From Chloroflexi bacterium CFX4 (GTDB taxonomy: Bacteria > Chloroflexota > Anaerolineae > Aggregatilineales > UBA2796): a DNA stretch of 64,000 nucleotides. The notes under the pieces were generated by a model. The model had not been told where the DNA came from and ran no database searches. It saw only the letters and a list, made by a program, of their open reading frames with translations. Made by a program: the position numbers and the translations under genes. Below are positions 43,914 to 51,024 of this stretch, one piece after another (positions within the stretch are counted from its first letter, which is position 1; the number at the start of each line of letters is the position of its first letter). The stretch lies in assembly GCA_021404685.1 (NCBI GenBank), contig QWHC01000003.1:62001-126000 (forward strand), written 5' to 3'.

Positions 43914-44288
43914 ATGTTGGCAAACTATAATCTGACTCCCACAATTCCCGCTGCCGATTTAGGCAGAGCGCGCCGTTTCTATGAAAGGGTGCTAGGGTTA
44001 ACGCCTGTTCAAGAATCAGCCGATGGCATCATTTATCGGTGTGGGCAAACTGAGCTGCTGCTGTATCCGACAACCAACGCAGGAACCGCTCAGCACACGT
44101 TGATGGCGTGGATGGTTGATGATATTGAGGCAGTGGTTGCACACTTACGCGCACAGGGTGTGGTCTTTGAAGAATACGATTTTCCGAACTTGAAAACGGT
44201 CAATGGCATCGCAGAACTGGCAAGTGAGCGTTCGGCATGGTTCAAGGATAGCGAGGGGAATATCTTGGCTGTTGGGCAGCCGAAATAG
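43914..44288 (+). CDS. VOC-superfamily (glyoxalase/bleomycin-resistance-like) protein
   Basis: 124 residues. PTIPAADLGRARRFYERVLGL and ESADGIIYRCGQTELLLYPT form the first half, AQHTLMAWMVDDIEAVVAHL and GVVFEEYDFPNLKTVNGIAE the second, ending WFKDSEGNILAVGQP, all typical of the fold. The start ATG 43914 follows GGAGG by 9 nt. The first His ligand of glyoxalase I is absent (Pro-Thr-Ile-Pro), so it is a divergent VOC protein with unknown substrate. It converges on the gene at 44325. Confidence 0.88.
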   Translation: MLANYNLTPTIPAADLGRARRFYERVLGLTPVQESADGIIYRCGQTELLLYPTTNAGTAQHTLMAWMVDDIEAVVAHLRAQGVVFEEYDFPNLKTVNGIAELASERSAWFKDSEGNILAVGQPK

Positions 44289-44324
44289 CCTTCAATGCAC
44301 AGACTGCTGCTTAGGTGCTGTAAC

Positions 44325-44804
44325 CTACCTAAGGATGCCTACGCCTTGCGCTAAGCGCCTGAGGATACGCTGAACAAGCGGTAGTCTTCTGTGTTTGCGT
44401 TCGTTGCGGTGGCGGACGATATAGTCGAACAGGGCGACTGTCCAATCGGGAATCGTATACTGAGCAGGGTGCGCCAATTCGCTTGCCAAGACCTGCTTTA
44501 ACTGGGCATCGTCCGCCTTCAAAAAATCCCGTATTGGCAGAAAAATCGTCACGATTTGGCGATCCTGCGTGCGATATTCAAGCATAAAGAGGTGGTAGGG
44601 ATAGCTGCTGCCTTTGTAGGATTGCAAATAGACTCGTGTGAGTGCTACGCGCTTTTGGGCAACTGCCTCAAACAGCTTTGCCAAGTGCAGTTGGCGTGCT
44701 TCAATGTATTTATCGCGCTGCTCTCGCCATTTATCGCGCAGCAGAAGCCCTATAAAGAAAGTGGGGATGCTCAACCACAAGAGCAACGGAAGTATCTCAG
44801 CCAT
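44325..44804 (-). CDS. Membrane-anchored protein of unknown function behind a terminator leader
   Basis: 159 residues. One N-terminal membrane helix (about residues 3-22, EILPLLLWLSIPTFFIGLLL), a basic helical stretch (RDKWREQRDKYIEARQLHLAK), then a mixed domain with FEAVAQKRVALTRVYLQSYK, FMLEYRTQDRQIVTIFLPIR and a basic tail (RHRNERKHRRLPLVQRILRR). I do not recognise it. GAGG lies 9 nt before ATG 44804, and an intrinsic terminator ends only 22 nt before that start, so its expression is probably controlled by read-through. Confidence 0.7.
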   Translation of the reverse strand: MAEILPLLLWLSIPTFFIGLLLRDKWREQRDKYIEARQLHLAKLFEAVAQKRVALTRVYLQSYKGSSYPYHLFMLEYRTQDRQIVTIFLPIRDFLKADDAQLKQVLASELAHPAQYTIPDWTVALFDYIVRHRNERKHRRLPLVQRILRRLAQGVGILR

Positions 44805-44825
44805 GTGCGATAATCCTCATCAAAC

Positions 44826-44930
44826 AAAAAGCCCCTACCAAGACATCCAGTGCTGGTAGAGGCTATCAGTCATCAACAACGCTTTAGGCACAAGTGCCAA
44901 CGTGAGCCTCATCACGTTACCGCCATTATA
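44826..44930 (-). promoter_or_regulatory. 5' leader with promoter, two hairpins and intrinsic terminator
   Basis: On the minus strand: -10 TATAAT (44930-44925); hairpin AACGTGA/TCACGTT (44918-44899); hairpin GGCAC-TT-GTGCC (44898-44887); terminator stem AGCCTCTACCA / TGGTAGGGGCT (44864-44854, 44840-44830; 11 bp with one G-U) followed by five T (44830-44826). GAGGCT in the first hairpin loop (44910-44905) is complementary to AGCCTC of the terminator arm (44864-44859). The arrangement looks like a transcription attenuator for the gene at 44325. Confidence 0.6.
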
Positions 44931-45152
44931 GCGCATTTGCCGCATGTTCATACTCCATACGGCAGGCGTGGCTGCTCGGTTTGCTTAGAACGCATTTCAA
45001 AAAAAACAAATAACGGGTGCGTTTGAGCGGGAAGCCCTCTCGAAAGCACTGCCCGTTGCGTGCGCCACACAAGCAACAAGCAAAAATTCTGCTCTACACT
45101 AATTTTGAGACAGCGTCTAGGATGCGGACAGGCTAACCGTGCTGGCAAACGC
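44931..45152. other. Gap without a recognised gene
   Basis: Together with the leader on its left this makes the 348-bp stretch between two minus-strand genes. An open minus frame runs through it (44948-45226) but overlaps the phosphatase end and lacks protein-like motifs. I see nothing else. Confidence 0.35.
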
Positions 45153-45701
45153 TTACTCCACCAACTGCTGCGTAGTGTTATCAAAGACGCGGTAATCGGG
45201 CAGGGTGAGGCTTTCCCACACTTCAAAGGGCGCTAAGCCTGCCCGCCGTGCGAGAAATAACGCTATTACGGTGCCATGTGTGGCAATAATGAGCGTCTCG
45301 TTTGGATGTTGTGCGCTGAGATGATCTAGGGCAGCAGCAAAGCGTGTATAGGCAGCATCGGCTGTCTCTGTGCCAAACACAAGCGCGTTGGGTTGCTCAA
45401 AGAAGGCGCGTATTTTGCCACGAAAGACCTCAGCGCTGTGATAGCCTTCATTCGCACGCGTTTGCTCATGCAGATCGTCTATCGCCTCAACAGGAATCTT
45501 TAGGGCAACTGCTAGAAGGTCACCTGTTTCGGCGGCTTTTGGCTCACGGCTGGTAAAGACACGGTGCGGTCGATAGCGGCGCAACCGCTCAGCCAAGTGC
45601 AGGCTTTGGATGCGCCCTGCTTCTGAAAGCTGCCAGTCTTTGGCTGGCACATTTGCATCAATAATGGGCATGGCATGTTTCACTAAGATCAAGCGCGTCA
45701 T
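45153..45701 (-). CDS. Histidine phosphatase superfamily protein
   Basis: 182 residues. The N-terminal catalytic motif is LILVKHAMPIID, where the usual Arg-His-Gly is Lys-His-Ala. Supporting elements are LSEAGRIQSLHLAERLRRY, RVFTSREPKAAETGDLLA (second Arg), and the second catalytic His in TLIIATHGTVIALFLARRAG. The family dephosphorylates sugars, nucleotides or proteins through a phospho-His. The Lys in place of Arg occurs in some branches; activity is therefore likely but not certain. No partner gene is adjacent. The BrxD-like cassette starts divergently 132 bp away. Confidence 0.85.
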   Translation of the reverse strand: MTRLILVKHAMPIIDANVPAKDWQLSEAGRIQSLHLAERLRRYRPHRVFTSREPKAAETGDLLAVALKIPVEAIDDLHEQTRANEGYHSAEVFRGKIRAFFEQPNALVFGTETADAAYTRFAAALDHLSAQHPNETLIIATHGTVIALFLARRAGLAPFEVWESLTLPDYRVFDNTTQQLVE

Positions 45702-45753
45702 CGCAATTTTCCTCGGCGCGGTTGGTGTATAAATTGAAATGCACTTTTATGAA

Positions 45754-45795
45754 AAAGCGTTTTTCTTGCACAAACGCTTTCTTGTGCTATACAAT
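45754..45795 (+). promoter_or_regulatory. Inverted repeat and extended -10 before the BrxD-like cassette
   Basis: A perfect 9-bp inverted repeat aaagcgttt (45754-45762) / aaacgcttt (45772-45780) with 9-nt spacer, directly followed by TGtgc-type extended -10 TGcTATACA (45785-45793), about 40 bp before the first start. The repeat lies where the -35 would be and could be an operator. Confidence 0.5.
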
Positions 45796-45833
45796 TAAAA
45801 ATAATCCTAGCCGCATTGTGGGAATCCTTCAAA

Positions 45834-46910
45834 ATGACTCAGCATAATTTAATCAGTGCTTTAGAAGACCTTCGTGAAAGATACACTCAGCGGCGTAAGC
45901 GTGTCGTTGCGTTGAATGAGGCGGCTAAAGCAGAGCGCACCGCCCAAAATAATCTACATGGTGCGCGTGATAAATTTCAAGAAACGCTCGCACAATATCT
46001 AGCACTTTACGCTGAAGATGTGCCAACTGCATTTGGTACACTTGAGCCAATGCCACCTTTACCCTCAGTGACTTGGTTGCTCAGCGATGCTCAACGTAAC
46101 CAATTGAAAAGCGAAATAAATGCGTTGGACAGCCTGATTAAGGCGCTTAAAAGCGCTATTGATGCACTATCCACTGAGCCGCTAGATGTTGTAAGGCTTG
46201 CCAAGGCAAACGAGGCACTTCAGGCAACTAAGCTACCTGTTGTTGAATTGCCGCAGTTGCTGGAGCAATATACACAGGTGCTGCAAAGTGCTACTGATCA
46301 TCTAAGCATTTCCTTTGGAACAGTATTGCGTGACGCGTTCGCAAATGAAGGGCTTGTACTAGATGGTAGACCACCAATTGTTCAAGTTGGACGGTTTCGT
46401 GTTAGCCTAGATTTTGCCAAACGGCGCGCCAGCCTTGCTTATGGTAAAGAAGTGATGGTTGAACGTATGGGCTTAAGCGCCGAAGCAATCTTAAAGGCAT
46501 ACCGCAGTGCATATAAAGCACTTACAGAGCGCAGTGATGATGGCACAAAATGGTTGGAACAACTCTATGATGCGTGGCGCATTGTACGTTTTCGGCAAGG
46601 CAGCGACAAACCTGATGCGAATCTGGTTGCCTGCTACATCGAGTTAGCACTCCAGCGCCAAGCCACATCATTTTTGCGCCGCGAACCACGTAAAACCCTC
46701 TTTAAGGAATATAGCCGCGCCCAATTCGCCTACGATGTGGATTTATTCATCAATCGCCAGCGCCTCAGCCATAAAAGTTTAAAACCATCGCTGCGCGTTG
46801 CTGTTCAGGCACAAACAAGCTCACCGGAGCGTGTTATGTGGATCGTGAGCGGTGAAACAGCCGATGATGGCAGCTATATGAGTACACTGACTTTTGACGA
46901 AAGAGGCTAA
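45834..46910 (+). CDS. Coiled-coil protein, first gene of the BrxD-like cassette
   Basis: 358 residues. The N-terminal 140 residues are charged helix with coiled-coil character (LEDLRERYTQRRKRVVALNE, ARDKFQETLAQYLALYA, IKALKSAIDALSTE). The middle and C-terminal part (about 160-358) is a mixed domain with SISFGTVLRDAFANEGLVLD, VQVGRFRVSLDFAKRRASLA, CYIELALQRQATSFL and VMWIVSGETADDGSYMSTLT. I do not recognise a family. ATG 45834 is preferred to the upstream TTG 45816. The ATPase gene follows 2 bp later. Codon and base use are AT-richer than the flanking genes. It may be the scaffold or sensor of the ATPases. Confidence 0.8.
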   Translation: MTQHNLISALEDLRERYTQRRKRVVALNEAAKAERTAQNNLHGARDKFQETLAQYLALYAEDVPTAFGTLEPMPPLPSVTWLLSDAQRNQLKSEINALDSLIKALKSAIDALSTEPLDVVRLAKANEALQATKLPVVELPQLLEQYTQVLQSATDHLSISFGTVLRDAFANEGLVLDGRPPIVQVGRFRVSLDFAKRRASLAYGKEVMVERMGLSAEAILKAYRSAYKALTERSDDGTKWLEQLYDAWRIVRFRQGSDKPDANLVACYIELALQRQATSFLRREPRKTLFKEYSRAQFAYDVDLFINRQRLSHKSLKPSLRVAVQAQTSSPERVMWIVSGETADDGSYMSTLTFDERG

Positions 46911-46912
46911 CT

Positions 46913-48205
46913 ATGCTGCCACCTTCTAGGCAAATTGCGACGCAAATCATTCAGAATCTCGGACAGTATGGCACCCCACTTTCAGGGGGAGTAGGCTATT
47001 ATAATGTTGGCACGGAGTCGCTTTTAGAAGCGCTTGACAAGCATTATCTAAGTTCATATTTACCTGAAGGTGGCGCTGTTTTCAAGCTGGTGGTGGGTGA
47101 CTATGGCAGCGGCAAATCGCACTTTCTTTACTGCGTGCGTGAACGTGCTTGGGCGCGGCGCTTTGCTGTTAGCAAGGTTGATCTAAGCCCGCAGGAATGC
47201 CCTTATGATGATCAAAAAAAGGTCTATAGCGCTGTTGCCAAAGCACTCATTTGGCACGATGCCGATACTAGCGATAGCGAGATGATACGTGGACTAGCGC
47301 CTTTTTTAGATCGTTTATTACAAAGCATTGTGGAGCCATTGGGTGCCGCTTTGGGAACAACGGAAGCCGCCGAACTTGACGAGGTGCAAGCCCTCCAACG
47401 CAGCTTCAACAATACACCTATTGATAATATAAGCTATCGCTACGCCATTTCACACTATCTTTCGGCAGCCTTGTACGGAAATGCCGCCCAGAAGGACCTT
47501 TTAGCGCGTTGGCTGCACGGTGAGGATTTAAGCACTGCCGATATGCGTGAACTGAAGACGCTAGGTGTTACGCAGAAAATGACGCGCACGAACGCTTTTC
47601 AAATGCTGCGCTCACTTAGCCAAACCGTGCGTGCGCTTGGTTTCAATGGTCTATGTTTGCTTTTTGACGAAGTTGACCGCCTGATGAGCCTGACTCGCCG
47701 TGCGATGACTGCGATTACGGATAATCTGCGCGAAGTGATTGATCGCACCCGTGAGGATTTGCCCGGCACATTGTTTATCTATGCGGTGCTACCTCAATTT
47801 GTTTCAGATATTGTTCCAAGCTATCCTGCCTTGCAGCAACGCCTTCAAGTGCAAATGAGACGCTATTTTTCCCTGACCAATCCTTTCAGCCCGCAAATTA
47901 ATCTCGATCATCTTGATCTACCTGAAGACGAACTATTGGTTAAGATTGCTGAGCGGTTGCGTGGTATTTTTGAGACAGCTTATAACACCCGCCTGAATGC
48001 TACTTTGCAAACTGAAAACGCAAGGCATCTTGCACTGGCTGCTTTACGAACGCTAAGCGGTATCAGTCATCGCCGTATTTTCATAAAGGCACTCATTGGC
48101 GAGTGGTATCACCAAATGCAGACGGGTGAAAGCGCCTTGAGCGATAGCCAAGCAGAGGCAATCATTGGCAGCGGCACACGCGAGGTAGATGGTACCAGCT
48201 ACTAA
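46913..48205 (+). CDS. BrxD/DUF2791-like P-loop ATPase (first)
   Basis: 430 residues. Walker A is GDYGSGKSH (residues 62-70), followed by FAVSKVDLSPQECPYDD, and Walker B is LCLLFDEVDRLM (247-258). The order (N-terminal Q-I-x-x-L-G-x-Y-G-x-P, D-x-G-S-G-K-S, V-D-L-S-P, DEVD) matches the DUF2791 family that includes BREX protein BrxD. GISHRRIFIKALIGEWYH lies near the C-terminus. Both ATPase motifs are intact. The second ATPase gene follows 25 bp later and is paralogous. No PglX, PglZ, BrxC, BrxL or helicase gene is present here, so it is a stand-alone relative rather than part of a BREX locus. Family call made by eye. Confidence 0.78.
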   Translation: MLPPSRQIATQIIQNLGQYGTPLSGGVGYYNVGTESLLEALDKHYLSSYLPEGGAVFKLVVGDYGSGKSHFLYCVRERAWARRFAVSKVDLSPQECPYDDQKKVYSAVAKALIWHDADTSDSEMIRGLAPFLDRLLQSIVEPLGAALGTTEAAELDEVQALQRSFNNTPIDNISYRYAISHYLSAALYGNAAQKDLLARWLHGEDLSTADMRELKTLGVTQKMTRTNAFQMLRSLSQTVRALGFNGLCLLFDEVDRLMSLTRRAMTAITDNLREVIDRTREDLPGTLFIYAVLPQFVSDIVPSYPALQQRLQVQMRRYFSLTNPFSPQINLDHLDLPEDELLVKIAERLRGIFETAYNTRLNATLQTENARHLALAALRTLSGISHRRIFIKALIGEWYHQMQTGESALSDSQAEAIIGSGTREVDGTSY

Positions 48206-48230
48206 ATAATTAGGCACACAAGGCTATAGC

Positions 48231-49586
48231 ATGGCAGAATCACTAGCTGTAAAGCATCTGCGCTTAGGGTATGGTCAATTAATTCAAGTGCATCAAGGTG
48301 GACAATTCTGGGAAGTTCGCTTTGAGTCAGGTAAATGCTACCGCTTGCCAAGTAGTGAATTTGAGCCGCTACCGACTCACATACCACCTGACCATACTGC
48401 CGCACGACGCACTATTGAAACGTTACGGATGGGAATTGTACCCACCGATCACATTGAAGATTTAACGCTTGGTTTGAGCAGTCAGCGCGCACACCTGCAT
48501 AATGCTCTAAAACTTGCTCACAGGCATAACGGCGCTGCACTGGCTATCTTAGCCGATTATGGCTGTGGCAAAACGCACTTCATCGAGTTAGCAGCACGTG
48601 CTGCGTTACGCGAAGGTTTTCTGGTTGCCACGCTCAGCCTTGATGCACGTGAGATGCCGCCCGCACACGCCCAAAAGATCTATCAAGCCGCTATCCAAGG
48701 GCTGCGCTATCCTGATTCATCTTCCACGGGCATTCAACCGCTGCTCAACCGCGCTCGTCAACACCCAGCAGAAACCCTTAAGGTATTGGAAAGTGCGGCC
48801 AAGGGCGTGGATTGCCCCTTCACCTATGCGGTGCGCGCTTATTTGCACTGCGAGAGTCTCGTTGGGCAAATAGGGATCGCACTATGGCTCTCGCGCCAGT
48901 TCGTGCCGAAGGAAGCCGATATCTATTTGAAGAAAGCCCCGCGTTTATATGCCAACGGTGAAGTTGCACGCCAATATACTTATCTGCTAAGTGGCGTTAG
49001 CGCTTTAGCCACCGCGATGGGCTATCAGGGTTTGGCACTGTTTATTGATGAGGTAGATTACTACAGTCGCCAAACTACCGCTCAGAAGCAGCGAGCGAAT
49101 ATGCTCTTCAAGGCATTGCTATGTGCCTCTCAGGGTGAAACGAATATGCACCCTGATGCTGCCTATATTGCTCAGCATCAAAAGGTCATTTATCCGCTGC
49201 GCTTCAACGCAACGTCACCTTTCTTCTTTTTATTTGCCAGCACCGAGTCCGAACAACAAATTCCGGTTCAGGCGTGGCTGCGCCCTTCGCAGATTCTCCG
49301 CCTTGATGAGCGCTTTGATCAAAGCGAGGTCGCGCACTTTATTAGCATCATCAGTCTGTATCACGCGCAAGCCTACCAACGCACCAATCCAGTTCAATCC
49401 TTCATACCACGCTTAGCAGCCGTGCTATCCGCAGCACTCCGTGAACGGCGTATCAATCCCCGCCAACTCTCACAAATTACTGTCACGTTCCATGATCTGC
49501 TCTACATTTATCCGCAGGTTTCCCCTGAAAAACTTATCCGTGATCTGGCAATTGGATTGCGGATTCCAGACACAACGCAGCCTTGA
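48231..49586 (+). CDS. BrxD/DUF2791-like P-loop ATPase (second), with N-terminal SH3-like domain
   Basis: 451 residues. Residues 13-47 (GYGQLIQV, FWEVRFESGKCYRLPSSEF) look like a small SH3/Tudor-like barrel as found at the end of UvrD/PcrA helicases. The ATPase follows: the family-type lead-in GIVPTDHIEDLTLGLSSQR, Walker A ADYGCGKTHF (108-117), ATLSLDAREMPP and Walker B LALFIDEVDYYS (268-279). A C-terminal helical part with ERRINPRQLSQITVTFHDLL ends it. It is homologous to the preceding ATPase but clearly diverged, as in an obligate hetero-pair. It ends the cassette. It lies on AT-richer DNA, which suggests acquisition by transfer. Confidence 0.78.
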   Translation: MAESLAVKHLRLGYGQLIQVHQGGQFWEVRFESGKCYRLPSSEFEPLPTHIPPDHTAARRTIETLRMGIVPTDHIEDLTLGLSSQRAHLHNALKLAHRHNGAALAILADYGCGKTHFIELAARAALREGFLVATLSLDAREMPPAHAQKIYQAAIQGLRYPDSSSTGIQPLLNRARQHPAETLKVLESAAKGVDCPFTYAVRAYLHCESLVGQIGIALWLSRQFVPKEADIYLKKAPRLYANGEVARQYTYLLSGVSALATAMGYQGLALFIDEVDYYSRQTTAQKQRANMLFKALLCASQGETNMHPDAAYIAQHQKVIYPLRFNATSPFFFLFASTESEQQIPVQAWLRPSQILRLDERFDQSEVAHFISIISLYHAQAYQRTNPVQSFIPRLAAVLSAALRERRINPRQLSQITVTFHDLLYIYPQVSPEKLIRDLAIGLRIPDTTQP

Positions 49587-49666
49587 AAGCGCATACCCTT
49601 TCCCAGCGCCGCTTATTCTCGGGATGGGTATACTATGCCTCGCCTAAAGCCAATAAAGGAAACAAA

Positions 49667-49978
49667 ATGTTCGGACTGTTCGGCAAGCTAAAAGCACAAG
49701 ATGGGCAGCGCGATGCACTCATTCAGCACCTGCTGCACGCGGCGGATGCATTGCGCCAGATGGAAAGCTGCTACCTGTATGTGATCAGCGCAGACTCTAG
49801 CGATCCAAACGGCATTTGGGTGATGGAAGCTTGGCGCAGCCAAGCCGACCATCAGGCATCTTTAAGCCTAGCCACCATTCAGCAGATCATCGCTGTGGCG
49901 CGCCCGCTGATTGCAGGGATGGGCGAACGCTTTGAACTGCACCCGATTGGCGGCAAAGGGTTAGTGCAAGGGCAGTGA
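49667..49978 (+). CDS. Antibiotic biosynthesis monooxygenase (ABM) domain protein
   Basis: 103 residues, one ferredoxin-like ABM domain: KLKAQDGQRDALIQHLLHAA, SCYLYVISADSSDPNGIWVM, then EAWRSQADHQASL and a helix ending in GMGERFELHPIGG. The pattern 'yeva...d.n.i.v.E.W.s..dh.a' is that of ABM-family quinone monooxygenases or heme-degrading relatives. ATG 49667 follows AAGGA by 6 nt; the longer frame from 49583 overlaps nothing useful. It is probably a small cytoplasmic enzyme. It stands 80 bp after the ATPase cassette and is GC-richer, so it is likely not part of it. Confidence 0.8.
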   Translation: MFGLFGKLKAQDGQRDALIQHLLHAADALRQMESCYLYVISADSSDPNGIWVMEAWRSQADHQASLSLATIQQIIAVARPLIAGMGERFELHPIGGKGLVQGQ

Positions 49979-50063
49979 GGGTTTGTCTGGGCGCAAGCAG
50001 CAGGATAGAATACATAGTTTGGATAAGCCAATGGCGGTGCAAGGCTGTGAATAGGGAGTGATC

Positions 50064-50654
50064 ATGCCAACTCAAAATGTTGCTGTGCTGATTTTTGATG
50101 AGGTGGAAGTGCTGGATTTCTGCGGTCCATTTGAGGTCTTCTCGGTGACCGATGCTTACGCCGCAGAGCGTCCGTTCAACGTCTACACGGTTGCTGAGAA
50201 AACGCCGATTCTGGCACGCAACAACCTAAGCGTGAATCCCGCCTTTCTGCTGGACGATCCCAATTGCCCACCGCCCGATTTGATCGTTGTTCCCGGCGGA
50301 CGCGGCACGCGCCAAGCAATGCATAACGAACGCCTACTAGCATGGATACAAAGCAACGCAGAGCGCGCCGCACTGACCCTTTCGGTTTGCACAGGCGCGC
50401 TGATGTTAGCACGGGCAGGCTTGTTGGAAGGCTTGGCAGCCACCACGCACCACAGTGCCTTTGACGAACTGCGTGCCGTTGCACCCAATACGACGATCCT
50501 TGAAGATCAGCGCATTGTGGATAACGGCACGGTCATTGTTTCGGCGGGCATCTCCGCTGGCATTGATATGGCGCTGCATGTGGTGGCACGCCTGCATGGC
50601 ATTGAGAAAGCGCGCCAAACAGCAGGCTACATGGAATATGACTGGCGCGGTTGA
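50064..50654 (+). CDS. DJ-1/PfpI family protein
   Basis: 196 residues of the class I glutamine amidotransferase-like fold. NVAVLIFDEVEVLDFCGPFE and PDLIVVPGGRGTRQAM frame the N-terminal part, the nucleophile elbow is LSVCTGALMLARAGLLEG with Cys, and THHSAFDELR gives the His. The full sequence resembles the AraC-associated N-terminal DJ-1 domain and isonitrile hydratase (InhA-like) branch. No DNA-binding domain follows, so a stand-alone enzyme is expected. AGGGAG (50053-50058) supports ATG 50064. The end overlaps the opposing receiver gene by 28 bp. Confidence 0.88.
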   Translation: MPTQNVAVLIFDEVEVLDFCGPFEVFSVTDAYAAERPFNVYTVAEKTPILARNNLSVNPAFLLDDPNCPPPDLIVVPGGRGTRQAMHNERLLAWIQSNAERAALTLSVCTGALMLARAGLLEGLAATTHHSAFDELRAVAPNTTILEDQRIVDNGTVIVSAGISAGIDMALHVVARLHGIEKARQTAGYMEYDWRG

Positions 50655-51019
50655 GCGCCGTTCAGAAAGACGCGCACGCGCTCTGCCAAATCGCGCAGAG
50701 AGAACGGTTTGATCAGGTAATCATCTGCGCCAACGCCTTCAGCCGCTTCCACATCAGATTCTTGCCCGTTGGTCGAGATGATTAAGATGGGTGGCGCCTC
50801 GGTGCCATAATGCTGCTTTACCGCACGGCAGACATCAAAGCCCGTGGCACCGGGCAGCCCAATATCCAACAGCAGCAGCGCGGGACGATCATTGAGCGCT
50901 AAAGCCAGTGCTTCTGTGCCATCCATTGTGCTGCGAACAGCATAGCCTTCGGTTTCGAGCTTGCGCTGCACTAAAAATTGCAGGCTGCGGTCATCTTCTG
51001 CGAGTAGGATATAGCTCAT
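50627..51019 (-). CDS. Response regulator receiver protein (after the kinase)
   Basis: 130 residues, single CheY-like domain: ILLAEDDRSLQFLVQ, phospho-acceptor in LLLLDIGLPGATGFDV, Ser/Thr switch in LIISTNGQESD, Lys in DYLIKPFSLRDLAERV. The start ATG 51019 lies 5 bp after the histidine kinase stop, so the two are co-translated and this receiver is its probable partner. A longer frame from 51094 would overlap the kinase end. Its 3' end overlaps the PfpI gene. Confidence 0.92.
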   Translation of the reverse strand: MSYILLAEDDRSLQFLVQRKLETEGYAVRSTMDGTEALALALNDRPALLLLDIGLPGATGFDVCRAVKQHYGTEAPPILIISTNGQESDVEAAEGVGADDYLIKPFSLRDLAERVRVFLNGAQPRQSYSM

Positions 51020-51024
51020 AAAGA

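Noticed and set aside
44948..45226. 92-codon minus frame as a gene
   Set aside because: It overlaps the phosphatase gene, lacks a ribosome-binding site and has no domain-like composition.
48202..48405. 67-codon minus frame opposite the second ATPase
   Set aside because: Antisense shadow inside a well-supported gene.
45834..49586. A complete BREX locus
   Set aside because: Only BrxD-like ATPases are present; methyltransferase, PglZ, BrxC/PglY, BrxL and helicase genes are missing on both sides.
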